From assembly GCA_963675135.1 (NCBI GenBank), contig OY776132.1:8556001-8620000 (forward strand): a stretch of DNA of 64,000 nucleotides, written 5' to 3'. The notes below the pieces were generated by a model. It did no database searches and had not been told where the DNA came from. It saw only the letters and a list, made by a program, of their open reading frames with translations. Shown here in pieces: positions 32,894 to 46,100 of the stretch. The DNA comes from Galeopsis tetrahit. Its lineage: Eukaryota > Streptophyta > Magnoliopsida > Lamiales > Lamiaceae. The position numbers were made by a program, and so were the translations under genes. Each line of letters begins with the position of its first letter. Position 1 is the first letter of the stretch.

Positions 32894-33259
32894 CATAATC
32901 TAGAAAAACTGGTGCTAATTTTTTTTAAAAAAAATATTATTAATTTTACAAGTTATTATTTTTTTTACTTGCACTTTTGTTACTATTAATGATATTATTA
33001 GTAAGTGAAATTAATGATATTATTAGTATTTGCACTTTTTAAATTTAGGTTATTAGTACTTGTACTTTTATAATCTAAATAAACTGTTCCTAATTTTTTT
33101 TTAAAATTATTTTACAAGTTTTTTTTTTACTTGCACTTTTGTTACTATTAATGATATTATTAGTAAGTGCAATTAATGATATGATTAGTACTTGCACTTT
33201 TTAAATTGAGGTTATTAGTACTTGTACTTTTATAATCTAGATAAACTGTTCCTAATTTT
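32894..33259. repeat. 162-bp tandem repeat, just over two units
   Basis: TATAATCTAAATAAACTGTT at 33,069 recurs at 33,231 (TATAATCTAGATAAACTGTT), 162 bp apart, with a diverged first unit from about 32,894. Each unit contains ACTTGCACTTTTGTTACTAT and ATTAATGATAT. The array is cut by the outer copia LTR at 33,260. Confidence 0.75.
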
Positions 33260-34036
33260 TGTTGGGATATGAATCCTAAGACAAGTCCTAAATGATGAAA
33301 AGATAAGATGAGTTTTGATAAGCCAGAAGTAGACTTGAATATTTTCTAAGTGTTAACTGATCTAATTTAGTTATGAAGTCGTCTTGAACAGATCAGTAAG
33401 AGTTCACAAGACAAGTAAAATTCAAAAGATAAGTTCAAAAGAAAGATATGTGTTTGAAAGACAAGTACGTTTGATAAGTACTTTGTATTTGTATTTTAGG
33501 ATTTATACTGAGCTATATTAAAAGATGTATAGAAGCTCATAGTTCATATTGTGTTCGTATATTCATTGTATAGATCTTAAGGTGACTAAGCTGATTTATA
33601 AAGCTTAATGTAATGTAATAGTCTTGTTAGGATTAGATGATAGGACTAGATTAGTTCTATATCGAAGTTTACTATTGAAGACCTGCGCAAGACAAGTCAA
33701 GTGGAGACAAGACAGGTGCGCAACAAGACAAGAAGGAAGAAGTTAGTTACAAAAACGCGTGTGAAGATAAAGATTGAAGAGTTAGTTATGGAATAACTAA
33801 TTAACTGGAGAAACGCGTGGAAGGATAAAAAGAAAAGGTTAGAAATCAGTTATCAAGAAAAGTTGGTTATTCAACAGAAAGTTCTTGAAGATTAGAAGTC
33901 TATAAATACCCCATGGTATTGATCGATTAAGGACTACTGAACAACTACTGATGATATACTGATACACTGATATTCTAAGCATTATCAAAGCGAATTACGA
34001 AGTATTCGAAGAGAAGAAGCTCGCAGAGTTAAAGTT
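33260..34036 (+). mobile_element. Outer copia element: first part of 5' LTR
   Basis: It begins TGTTGGGATATGAATCC, as does the LTR copy at 11,726 (minus). It is interrupted at AAGTT (34032-34036) by the Sirevirus-like composite and resumes at 51,891. Joined, the LTR is about 1.31 kb. A TATAAATACCCCATGG box is near 33,901. Confidence 0.88.
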
Positions 34037-35490
34037 TGTTGGGATATAAATTCACCCTAAGCCCCACTTGATGTTAGAATAGTTTTGATGGCCAAAACAC
34101 TTAGAGTTTATAAATGTAATAGGATCAGCTGACTTGTATAGAAACAACTTAGACTAGTCTTGTGTGATCAACTGTATTGATATCAGCTGATCAGCACAGC
34201 CCTGGCTTACATGCCTATCCTCAAGATGAGAAGAGTAGAAGGCTTGAAGACTAGAAGATCCTTGAAGACCAGCTGAGTAAGGTGCTTGTATACCTACTTA
34301 ACTGATGGAGTCCAAGATTGAAGATGGCCTTAATGCAGCACAAGTATTTGCCAGATCAGAAGAGTACTACTCGACTGATTCCAGAAGACAGAAGACATAA
34401 GGCCAGACGAGTAGTCAGAAGACTAGTAGAGCAGATCAGAAGACTATGTGCTCTTCCAGGACTCGGCTGATTCCAAAGTCATCTTGCAATTCAAACGAAG
34501 ACCTACCTTATTTAGAAGATTGACATGATCCCAGGATTGAAGCAATCAAGCGGCTGGAATCAAGGAATCAAACTATTATGGAAAGATTGCCCCAACGGCT
34601 AGTCAACTCCAACGGCTAGTTGCAAGCAATCACCACTATAAATACAAGAGGATGAGAAATCACAAACACGAAGTCACAACGAGAGAATTCAACAAGCTAA
34701 GCAAGCAATCAAGCAAAAGTCATACTGTCTTAAGAATTCTCCAAGAGCCCAGAAAGCCTTAGAATATTTGTAGCTCTTAAGTGATTTCTATCCAACCCAT
34801 AAGAACCTGAAACCTGTTCATATTGTATATCCATTGTTTTAGGCATAGTGGTTAAGCAATCTATAAGCTTGAACCATTAGTTGGATACTCTTCAAAAACC
34901 CCAAACCCTCACCGAAAGGTTAAAGTTTTTGAACCCCTCAAAGTGCAAGTGCTTACAATCACTTGTGGAGACCGTAGCTGTTAGGACGGCTCAGATCTTA
35001 AAGTCCTATCCTTGGGACTATAAAGGACAAGCCCCTTGTAATTTTTGGTAAATTAAAGGGATTAAATATCACGTTAGGACGTGAGAGTGGACGTAGGAAC
35101 GTATATCCGAACCACTATAAACCTGGTGTTATTTACTTTCTGCACTTTACATTTCTATCATTTCATTTATCTTATATAGTGCATACTGTATTTTCAACTG
35201 TCTTCAAAACAAGGCCATAATCTTAAAACCAGCATCAGCTGAGGTTTTCACTAAACAAACAAGTATTGGTATTTTAAAAAGGAACTAAAGAACGGGTCTA
35301 ATCAAGGCCTACCATTATTCCGCATATAACCTCTTCATTCAGATCACTATAGTCATCTGGACCAGCAGACTTGTAGTCCAGCTGACATAGCAATCAGAAG
35401 AGGGTCCAACTCTCTTGAAAAAGTTTTAAAGTCTATTCACCCCTCCCCTCTAGACTTTAATCCCATTCACTACTCGTTCAGGGACCAACA
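34037..35490 (+). repeat. LTR1 of Sirevirus-like composite
   Basis: TGTTGGGATATAAATTC to AGGGACCAACA, 1,454 bp. A TATA-like CACTATAAATACAAGAGG lies at about 34,634. Words such as CAGATCAGAAGAC and ATCAGCTGATCAGCAC recur inside. Confidence 0.92.
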
Positions 35491-35508
35491 AGTGGTATCA
35501 GAGCAGTG
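35491..35508 (+). other. Primer binding site of Sirevirus-like element
   Basis: AGTGGTATCAGAGCAGTG abuts LTR1; TGGTATCAGAGC pairs with initiator methionine tRNA. Confidence 0.93.
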
Positions 35509-35621
35509 GTTCTAACGGACTGCTGTCTCTAGATTATCAGAAGACTTGAGGGAGTCTTTCTGTAGTCCCCTTGAACAGATCTATTCTTTTTGAAAAACTT
35601 GTTTTTGAAAACTCATACAAC

Positions 35622-37896
35622 ATGAGTGCTAATATGCGAAAGTTGCCTAAGTTTTCAGTTGAGGATTATGATTACTGGAAGATCAGGATGAGGAAGAATC
35701 TCACATCAGTTCATTACAAGATGTGGTCAGTAATCACAGAAGGCCCAATCACCATCATGACAGTCAACACTGCAAATGGTGATCCAGAAGTTCCAGTTGG
35801 AGAACTAGTTCCCAAACCTATGAAGGATCTCACACCAGAAGAGCTGAAGCAGTCAAACCTTGACAGCATTGCTCAAGATTACATCATGCAAACTCTCCCA
35901 AATGAGTACATTGCAAAGGTAATCCACTGTGAGTCAGCTAGAGAAATGTGGGAGGCATTGGCACTCCTCTGTGAAGGAACTGAGCTGATCAAGGAGAGCA
36001 AATTGTCAACAACAGTCAAGAAGTTTGAGCACCTCAAGATGCAGCCAGAAGAAACTATTGATCAGCTGGACAATAGATGTACAAAGATCATAAATGAGAT
36101 TGAATCTTTAGGCAAGAAGTATACAAATAGAGAGAAAAACTTGAAGATCTTGGACTCTTTACCCAAGAGATGGAAACTCAAGAAGACCATCATCAAAGAT
36201 ACTCAAGATATCAAGAAGTGGTCTACTCTGACTCTATTTCAGAACCTAAAAGCTCATGAATATGACCTTGACAGAGAAGAAAACTCAGAAAGTGATGAGC
36301 CAACTGCAACCCCATCTACCTCCAAGACTGTAGCCTTCAAGCAGCCAATACAAAAGCTGCAAGTACCTCATCTGGCAAGACCTCTCTGAAAACAGAAGAC
36401 TTTGAAGGATCAGACATGAGTCTGAAAGAGCAAATGGCTCTTATGATCAAGAGATTCGAAAGGATGAACACTCTCAACAGCAAATATAGAAAATTCTATA
36501 GGAACTACAAAGACAGAAGAGTCAGTTCACCCTCCAGAGGTTCCAGAGAAAGAACACCAGAAAGACATCCTAGAAAGGATGTTGAGTCATCTAACAACCG
36601 AGGATCTAGAAGAAGAGATGCCACTCCTCCAAGGAAAGGCAACTCACATCAGAAATCTGGATCATGCTTCAATTGTGGCAAACCAGGACATTATGTCTAT
36701 GAATGCCCTGAGCTGAATTTGGATGACAAAGAAGAAAGAAGGCCAAGAAGAGACAGAAGAAATACAGACAAGAAAGCTATGGTGACTGAAGAATCTGAAT
36801 ATCAGAGTGATGAACTTTCTACATCACCAGACTGTCAAATCTTCTCAGATGATTCAGATGATCTAGCTATGATGGCCATAGGTGAAAATGAGGTAAATTC
36901 CTATACTACAACTTTCCATTCACCTATTTTTTCACAAACAGATGAGATAAACTCATCTGAAGGCGAATCAGAAGACACCTATTATCAAACTCTAAGAGCT
37001 TTTATAGAAGTGGAAGAGGAGAACAAGGATTTAAGGAAAGAAATTGCTAAGTTGAAAAAGACTAAGTTTGATAACACCCCTGAGTTGGTCACAATGAATG
37101 AAAGATTGACCAGAGAAGTGGAACTTCTTAAGGAAGAAAATACCACAATAACTCAGTTATATGAGGGGATGTTAGAAACTCAAGCTTTAGAAACTAAGGA
37201 ATTTAGTTCACTACAATCCAAGTTCGATGACCTCTTCCAAGCACACAAGCTCTTAGAAAAGGAGAAGGAATGCCTAAATCAAAAGATATTAGAGTTCAAT
37301 AAAGCATCTACTACTATTGAAAGTATCTCTGAATATTATAGATCAAATGGCAATAAGATGGGCTTTGGCTATGAACTTAATCCATCAACATCCTCTCCAG
37401 CTGGGGGTAGTACACCTAACCAGTGCACTACTCAGACACATGAACAAGGTGAGTGTTCTAAACACAATGAACCTGATATGAACCAAAAGGCATCTGTACC
37501 AACTAAGGCTAACTATCCCAAAACCAAAAATGGTAAAAGACAAGTTAACCCCAAGCCTGTACAGAGGAACAACAAACAGCCTAGACCATCTCGTTTGAGA
37601 CAGTCTCAGCTGTATGCTGCTCCAGCTAAGAAGAAGAAATCTTCTTCAAACAAATCTGTTCTCTTTGCACCCCTATCTCTTATGATATTGTGAGAACAGA
37701 AGAGTATGGTCCATATAATCGTGTGCATCGTCCAGCTAATGCACCCAGGCCGAATGTAACTAGTCAAAAGATAATGTATGTACACTCCTATAAAGGAAAA
37801 CCATTTGACTATTACTTAGCTGACACAAACAACAAATCAGACCAGTCCAAGGTGTTAACTGGTAAGATTTGGTTCTGTGATGCCCGAGGGAAATAA
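35622..37896 (+). pseudogene. Gag of Sirevirus-like element, two frameshifts
   Basis: Gag begins at 35622 (MSANMRKLPKFSVEDYDYW). The copia Gag core runs to about 36,280 (IAQDYIMQTLPNEYIAK, LLCEGTELIKESKLSTTVKK). A frameshift near 36,380 moves to the frame holding SLKEQMALMIKRFERMN and the CCHC zinc knuckle CFNCGKPGHYVYEC (about 36,667). A coiled-coil region follows (EEENKDLRKEIAKLKK, VELLKEENTT). A second frameshift near 37,685 is followed by an in-frame TAA at 37,894 where the outer relative has an Arg codon. Gag of this copy is therefore dead, though recently so. Confidence 0.9.
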
Positions 37897-37996
37897 CTCA
37901 AGTGCTCAAGGTTGTTCAAACGACCAATGTATATGTGGGTTCCCAAGGGTAGTACTAACACCCAAGGACCCAAGACAAAATGGGTACCTAAGACTT

Positions 37997-40900
37997 AACC
38001 TTTCTTGCAGGAAAGGAGGGACCTATACAGAAGAGGAGGTCTAGCAGGAGAGACATGGTACATAGATAGTGGATGCTCAACTCACATGACAGGAACCAAA
38101 GCCCTGCTGACCAACTACATAGAGAAGAAAGGTCCAAAAGTCTTCTTTGGTGATAACGCGCACGGTAACACAAAAGGATATGTCACCCTTAAAAACGGTG
38201 ACATTGAGGTACATAATGTATCATATATAGAAGGCCTAAAGTTTAATTTATTATCTGTTTCTCATTTTTGTGACACTGGTTACTCAGTAAAATTTTCTAA
38301 AGATGAGTGTCTCATAAGTGATAAAAGAACAAAACAAAACCTTCTAACAGGATCTAGAAAGGGAAGTATGTATCTTGCAAATGGGAACAGCTGTCCTAAG
38401 GATACATGTCTGCTTGTGAAAAGCCCTAAAGATGTCAGCTGGCTATGGCACAAACGTCTTAGTCATCTGAACTTTAAGACTATGAACAAGTTATCAAGGG
38501 AATCCTTAGTTGATGGTCTGCCTAATGAACTCTACCGTAAAGATCAGGTTTGTGATGCATGTCAACAAGGAAAGCAAACAAAGGTCTCCTTCAAGACCAA
38601 GAAGACAGCATCAACTAGCAGAGTTCTTGAATTGCTTCACATGGATCTCTTTGGACCAATCACTCCAACCACTCTAACAGGGAGGAAGTACACTCTTATT
38701 GTTGTAGATGACTATTCCAAGTTTACTTGGGTTATCTTCTTATACAAGAAGAGTGAAACACAGCAGAAACTCCCTGAACTATTGAAGAGGATCCAAGTAG
38801 AGAAAGGAGAACCAATTGTGAAAATTAGAAGTGACAAAGGCACTGAATTTATTAACTCTTATATTATTGCCTACTGTACTTCTAATGGTATTCAGCATGA
38901 GACAAGTGCAGTAAGAACACCACAGCAGAATGGTGTAGCAGAAAGAAGAGTCAGAACGCTCAAAGAAGCTGCAAGAACACTCTTTGCTGAATTCTCCACT
39001 CCTAAGAAGCTATGGGCAGAAGCCATCAACACAGCTTGCCACACTCAAAACAGGTCAGGTATTCACAAAATTCATGAGAAAACCCCATATGAACTGTGGA
39101 AAGGAAGGAAACCTAGAGTATCTTACTTTCATATATTTGGTTGTAAGTGTTTCATTCACAACAATGGGAAGAGTAAGTTGAATGCTTTTGATGCCAAAGC
39201 AGATGAGGGGATATTCTTAGGATACTCCTCTACTAGCAAAGCATTTAGAGTACTCAACAAACGAACCCTTCTTGTGGAAGAAACACCTCATGTTGTTTTT
39301 GATGAATCTTGTGAAAAGAGTGCAGTAGAAACAAACTCAACTGCAGAACAGATGAGATAGCTAGTGATCAAGTCAAGACCAGATGAGTTCATTGAAGTCA
39401 ATGAACCCTTCCCTGAAGAACCAGAGGAGGATAAGCCTCATAGACCTGTCACTAGATCTCAAACTCAAACAGAGCAAGCTGATCAGAATCAAGATGCACC
39501 AATCCCAAATGCTAGGGGGAATGATCTCTTTGACTCACAAGATACAGATGATGATCGACCAGATCAAGTCAACTCCCCTGATGGCACAAGAACAGATGAG
39601 AATCCAAGCTCATCTAATGCAGATACACCTGTGAGGCATACATGGAGAAACAATCATCCATCAAACCTCATCCTAGGAGGAGCAGACTCAGGTGTCAAGA
39701 CCAGAAGACAACTGAATCAGAACTCCCAATCATCTATGTTCTGCTGGTGTGCCTTCCTGTCCAACATTGAACCAGTTGACATAGAAGAAGCAATGACTGA
39801 TAGCAATTGGATCACTGCTATGCAAGAAGAACTAAACCAATTCGAAAGAAATGAAGTCTGGGAATTGGTAGATCGTCCTGAGAACCACAATGTAGTAGGA
39901 ACAAAGTGGGTATTCAAGAATAAAAAGGACGAAAATGATGTAATAACTAGAAATAAAGCAAGGCTAGTTGCAAAAGGATACTCTCAATCTGAAGGGATTG
40001 ACTATGATGAAACCTTTGCTCCAGTAGCCAGACTAGAAGCCATTCGACTTTTTCTAGCTTATGCATCATATATGGGCTTCAAAGTGTACCAAATGGATGT
40101 CAAGAGTGCTTTTCTAAATGGTATTCTGGTAGAAGAAGTGTATGTAGAGCAGCCTCCAGGATTTGAAAAAGGAGATCAAGTATATCGACTGAAGAAGGCT
40201 CTTTATGGTCTAAAGCAAGCCCCCAGAGCTTGGTATGACACATTGTCACAATTCCTACTTGACAATGGGTATACAAAAGGCAAAGTTGATAGAACACTCT
40301 TCAGAATACAAGAAGGAGAAGACATTCTAATGGTGCAAATATATGTAGATGATATTATATTTGGATCACCCAATCAAGAAATGTGCAAGGAGTTCTCTGA
40401 ACTTATGCAAGGAAAATTTGAAATGAGTATGATGGGTGAGATGAATTACTTCCTAGGACTTCAAGTCAAGCAGAGTCCAGAAGGGATCTTCATCAACCAG
40501 TCCAAGTATACCAAAAGCCTATTAGAAAGATTCAAAGCTCTACAAAGCAAGACTGCAAGGATTCCAATGATGACATCCTTCAAAATGGAACCAGATGAGT
40601 CTGGAAAGGCAGTTGATCAAGCTGAATATAGAGCACTGATTGGATCTCTACTATACCTTACAGCCAGCAGACCAGACATAACATTTGCTGTAGGAGTATG
40701 TGCTAGGTTTCAAGCAAACCCAAAGCAAAGTCATCTAGAAGCAGCAAGGAAGATTCTCAAGTACCTAAAAGGATCAGTAAATCTAGGACTATGGTACCCT
40801 GCTGATGACAATCTAGAATTGAGTGGTTATTCTGACTCAGACTATGGAGGATGTAGAATTGATAGGAAATCCACATCTGGAACCTGTCAATTCCTAGGCA

Positions 40901-41289
40901 ACAAGTTGATATCATGGTTCTCTAAGAAGCAAACCTCTGTTGCAACCTCCACCACTGAAGCAGAATATATGGCAGCTGGAAGTTGTTGTAGTCAGCTGCT
41001 CTGGCTAGTTCAACAACTCAAAGATTACAATGTGGAGGCAAGAGAAGTCCCTATCTATTGTGATAGCAGCAGTGCCATTGCCATCACTCAAAATCCAGTC
41101 CTCCACACAAGGTGCAAGCATGTCGACATTCGACACCATTTCATAAGAGACCACCTTGAAAAGAAGGACATCAAGATGGAGAAAATTCACACAGATATCC
41201 AAAAAGCAGACATCTTGACTAAGCCCCTAGCTGAAGAAAGATTCAAGACCCTATGCTACAGCTTAGGACTCCTGGATCCAAGCACATAA
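37997..41289 (+). pseudogene. Pol of Sirevirus-like element: protease, integrase, reverse transcriptase, RNase H
   Basis: The order is copia type. Protease: WYIDSGCSTHMTG (about 38,059). GAG-pre-integrase and zinc finger: HKRLSHLN and CDACQQGK. Integrase core: HMDLFGP, IRSDKGTEF and TPQQNGVAERR hold the DDE residues. Reverse transcriptase: [27 protein letters not shown], then [10 protein letters not shown] with the catalytic YVDD. RNase [11 protein letters not shown] and TTEAEYMA, with IREH-like HHFIRDHL at the end. The frame from 37,997 to 41,289 has one stop, TAG at 39,358, between integrase and reverse transcriptase. A TAA (37,994) separates it from gag in the same frame. Pol is otherwise whole. 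Confidence 0.93.
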
Positions 41290-43145
41290 AGAGCAAAGTT
41301 CAGCTGAAGACCTCAGCTGATACAATTGCAGCAGACTAGGAGGATCAGATGAGGTGAATAGACACTCTCATCTTCAGGTAAGTACTTTCCCAATGAAGAC
41401 AAATAAAGCTGAGGGAAAACTTAGAGTCATTTAATCAAGGGGGAATCAATGATACCTTAAGAATCCTTGATGAAATACTCTATCATCTGCATTGCATAAT
41501 ATATATGTATACTTACAGAAGATTTGAACAAAGTTATTTGATATCTTTACTCAAAGCAATGTATATCTATGTATAACAATAAACTATTCTTCATAAAATA
41601 CTTTATCTTTATACATTTATACAGTATACTATTGAGTTATACTTGGTTGGATTAATACACCATCCTCACCGACTCAACAGTATGCATGCACTGTACGGAT
41701 TCCAAATAACTCCTGCTCAAAATTTATAAATTCTGCATTCCATAAGATAAAGTCTGAATCTCTTTAAATGTGAACCCTTAGATCAAGAATCTCATTGTTG
41801 ATCTTAAGAAGTAACTTTTCAGAAATTCAGACCTATCAACTCTATAGTTTTGTCATCTTTCACTCCACTACCTCATCTCTACCCCTATAAAAGGAGGAAG
41901 TTATGAGAACACCTAAGAACACAAATCACTAACTATTATTCTTGTTTCAGGTATGGAGAAAATCGAAAGAAGAGATGGAATGGAGATCATCCCTCAACCA
42001 AAGTCTTGGGTGAAGGAGATGAAGATTTGTCCTGAAGATGAAGATGATGCAGATCAGCATACTTGGCTCAGCCAACATAAGTATGCCTATGAAAACTAAA
42101 GGAAGGAGAGACGTTCTTGTTGAAAACTGAAGGAAGGAGAGATGCAAAGGACAAAGTAGCAAGAAAGCAGAGCTTCTTCTCCAGGGGGAAGTTCTACATG
42201 GAGAGCTTGTTATCAAAGGCTACTAGGTCAAAACATATCAGGAAGACCAAGTCCATGGCTCTCTCTTCACACTCCATTGAAGCCCCTTCCAATTTTCTCC
42301 CTCCTTCAAGAGAGGCGAAGAAATTCAACAAGGACACATTAGATGCTACAATCCATCTGATAATGAGAAACATCAGATGGTAAGGGCAACCTGAACCAGT
42401 GGGATATCATCCAGGCTGATAATCTACATATTGATTTGATGGTCCTACATGGCAAGAGGAAGAGCTGGAAGATCCATTAAACCAGGTTGGATCATGACAG
42501 CAGAGCTGAAGGATCCATCAAACCAGGTTGGATCATCAAACACAGAAGATTTACTCAGCAAACCTCAAATTCTCTACTCAGCTGATCAGAAGGCCTACTC
42601 AGCTGACCAGAAGACTTTCAAGAAAATCAGCAGACCTTTTGCAGAAATCAGAAGACATCACTCTGCTGATCATATCACTTTATTTCAGAGCATAATGACT
42701 TTCTTTGATCATGTAATCCATTCTAGATTTATTTCTGAATGTAATTAAGAAAATTGGCGTATATAAGGAATGAAATTCACTTATAGAAAATGGCCTTGAT
42801 GATCAATTCTTGCTAAAATTTAGTCACAACGACTATTTTTGGTAATGATGTCATTAGTACTCAATTACTGTTTTGCCAACGAATCTTCAATTGACACATG
42901 GCAAAATCAGCCGGCAAAATTAAGGGAAACGGGGCGAAATCAAAGAAGGCAATCTTGGGTTCTACTCCACAAATAAAACCCAATCTGACCGTTGGATCGA
43001 TTACACCTCAAGAATAGCTGGAGTATATATTCAAACCCTTAAACCTCTTCCAAACCCTTTCGCTCACAATACTCAATTACTCTCAAACTCTCTCGTTCTG
43101 TAAATCTCTTTCAAGCTCTCGAGACCTAATACTCAAACACTCAAA
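41290..43145 (+). other. Spacer between pol and ORF3 with internal polypurine run and TATA-like boxes
   Basis: Just after pol, AATCAAGGGGGAATCAATGA (near 41,434) resembles the 3' polypurine tract, as in the other Sirevirus-like copy near 59,790; multiple such tracts are known from Sireviruses. TATA-like CCTATAAAAGG lies near 41,884 and GAGTATATATTC near 43,021. A 48-codon frame starts at 41,953 just after TTGTTTCAGGT; I cannot tell whether it is used. CAGCTGATCAGAAG-type words recur near 42,470-42,670. A CT-rich leader precedes ORF3. Confidence 0.5.
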
Positions 43146-46100
43146 ATGGCAATCATTGAGATTTACGACGAGAAGACCAAGAGCACCGACACCCTAGATG
43201 CAATAAAGTGGTCTAGGGAAGGGAAGATTTTCACAGAGAACGCTTTGTTTTTCAAGGGCAAACATACAGCTGCGAACAAGGAAATCCTTCTTCGCTGCAT
43301 CAACCTGAACCTTCGTGATTTTCTGGAAGCAGCACCAATGAACGTTTATGAGCAAGATGTGCTGGCTTTCTACTCAAACGCGGTGATGAAGGGATCTCAT
43401 GTTGAAAGTGTCATGGGTGGACACAAAGTCAGGGTAACAAGAGAAATTCTTCAGGAATTGTTCGGCTTGTCAAGGGGGAACATAAATATCTCCACTTACA
43501 TTATGGGTAGAGAAAAAGAGTACATGGAGATGTTTACTAGTGGAAGAGTCAAGGCTGCCCATGCCTCTGGACTTAAGAAGTCACAACTTGACCCCAAGTT
43601 CCAAACCTTGATGGACATTGCAGGAAAGATGTTGCTTGGTAACACTTTTAGCCATGATGCTGTTACCACTTTGAAGGTTAGAGTTATGGCGGCCATCTGG
43701 GATCAGATTGATGGGGACTGGCAAGGGCTATTCTTGGAAAGAATTGCCCTTGAGGCAAAGAAAGTTACTTTGGACTTGCAATCAAGAGAATGGAAGGTAA
43801 CAGCTACAGTCAGCTTTGTCAACAAGTTGAGCATTATCCTTCCAGATATTCTCCCAAAGAAGTACAGGATGGGACCTCATAAGACCTTCCACATCTCCAA
43901 GTATTACTTGAGAAAGGAAGCTCTTGAAGAGGCAGCAAGGTTGAAAGAAGAGAAGAAGAAGATATTGGCTGAAGCATCTTCCAAAGATATTGTTGAGGAG
44001 GCAGAAGAGTCTGTTCATGACTCTGCTGAAGAAGAAGAGGAGCCCTCCAAAGAAGAGGCTTAAAAGAAGACTGCTGAGGATGATGATGATGACAATCAGA
44101 CCTTGGCACAAAGAAGAATTCTAATCAGATCAGGGCTCATCTCCCCATCTGATTCAGATGCCACTCCAACTGCCTCTCCTTTGAAAAAGGCAGGTACTTC
44201 TAACCCCTCTCTCACTATCACACCTTCTAAATTGTCAAAGGGTCAGAAGAGAAAGAAGAACAATTCTTCCTTCACCAAGAAAACCAAGAAATCCAGGCTC
44301 CCTACTCCCATGAGCATAGCCCCTATTACATCCTTCAACCCTTCTGATGATTCCAACCCATCTGAACCTTCAAACACTGATATCCAAATCCCTGCTGATA
44401 CTCACACAGTAGAGGAACAAGCCCAGCCTCAATCAACCCTGGAACCACAATTGCCTACCCCTGCTGATGTTCAAACAACACATAGCCAAACTCAGACCAC
44501 CTCTACACCCCCTGCTGATATGCACACAACAGATGACCATGATCATCAAGCCCAACCATCAACTGATCTTCAAATAGAAAAAGAACCAGACCAGCAGACT
44601 CAAAACCCTGCTGATGCACATCCCCACTGAAGATCAACTTTCTACCCAACAAGAAGATATCACTTCCCAAATCCCTGCTGATACTCACACAGCAGAGGAA
44701 AATATCCCAGCTACCCAATCTCCTACCCTCACTGTCCCATCTGCTCCAGAAGGCTTGGCACCAGCAGACCTGGGTCAAGCAGGCCCTTCTCAGCCTCAGT
44801 ACAACATGGTGCACTATCCTATGTGCACAAGGGAGAAGATAATGAGGATGAAGATAGCCAACCTGCTCAAGTCTACTACTCCTGGTATTGATGAGGAATC
44901 AATCCAATTTGAACAAGTACTTAGGATATGTACTTGGATTGAGCTCAGAAGAGATGATGTGGATGACCTTCTTGAGGTCATGGAAGGAATGGGAGGAAAA
45001 GAAAATTTCCTCGATTGGGAAATGGAGCAAAAGGAAGTTGCTCAGGTTCAATCTTTTGCTCAGCTACTATCAGCAGAGGCACTGACTGTAGTTTGCAACC
45101 AGATTCTAGGAATCCCCACTGATGATATCTCTGTCCCAGAAGGCTCATCAGATCAGCAGACAGCTGAAAAAGCAACGGTGGATGACTCAGCTGCACCAGC
45201 CTTGGCAGACGACTCAGTCGCACAAACCATGGTGGAAGATACAGTTGCAACAGTCCCTGCAGAAGACTCAGTTGCACCAGCTGATAAAGTGGAACTTGAA
45301 AAGGAAATAATCAAAGTTCCAGCTCACTTCATGCCTTCAGATGATCTGACTCACTTCATTGACAAAGGAGAAAAGATCATGACCCATCTGGTTAAGGCCA
45401 CTACTTCATTCCTCAATGAAGAGTATCTTTCAGCTGAAGAAAGAGGCAAAGCACTGATTGTTCATCCAATGCCTCAAGGATCTACATCAACTCCTACCCC
45501 ATCTGTTGACTATACAGCAGACATCTGCTCACAAGTCAAAGCTGCAATAGACTTGCACTTTGAGAAAGGTTTAGGCCTGCAGCTTGGAAGATATGTTGAA
45601 AAAGCTGATAGGGAGCAGAAGACTCGTCTTCACGATCAAATTATTGACATTGAAGACAAGTTTGGAGAGTCACTTCACCATCAGATAGGTGAGTATTTAA
45701 GCACAATTCAGAAAAGAGCAGGTGACACCTCCAAAATGTTTGCTGATCTCTATACAAATGAGGTCCACCGCATGGAGACCACCTACAAGAAGAGAATTGA
45801 GGATGCTGAAGCAAGAGCCACTGAAGGTCAAGCTCTTCTTAAATCAACTGCAGAAGAGAATGAGAAACTGCAGACTCAGCTGAAGGAGACAGCAGCCAAA
45901 TTGGAAGCACTTTCGGAAAAGCTCGAAGCTGCCTCCTCCACCAATTCTCTTGCTAATGTCATGGAGCACAATATCTCCCACATAACTGCTGTCAGCAAGG
46001 TTAATGCCATGGCCCTGAAGCAGACTCTGAAAGTGGAAATAATGAATGCCATGAAGCCTTTTGAGGCTGCACTTGCTGAAGCCAAAAAGGAGGAAGATAT

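Noticed and set aside
41953..42099. 48-codon frame after a splice-acceptor-like sequence in the pol-ORF3 spacer
   Set aside because: Short, no recognisable domain, and not checked in another copy; mentioned in the spacer entry only.
43782..44111. Leucine-rich antisense frames opposite ORF3 (also near 44,503, 45,844 and 49,188) that look like membrane proteins
   Set aside because: They are complements of acidic, glutamate-rich sense coding sequence (GAA/GAG read as TTC/CTC), a common artefact.
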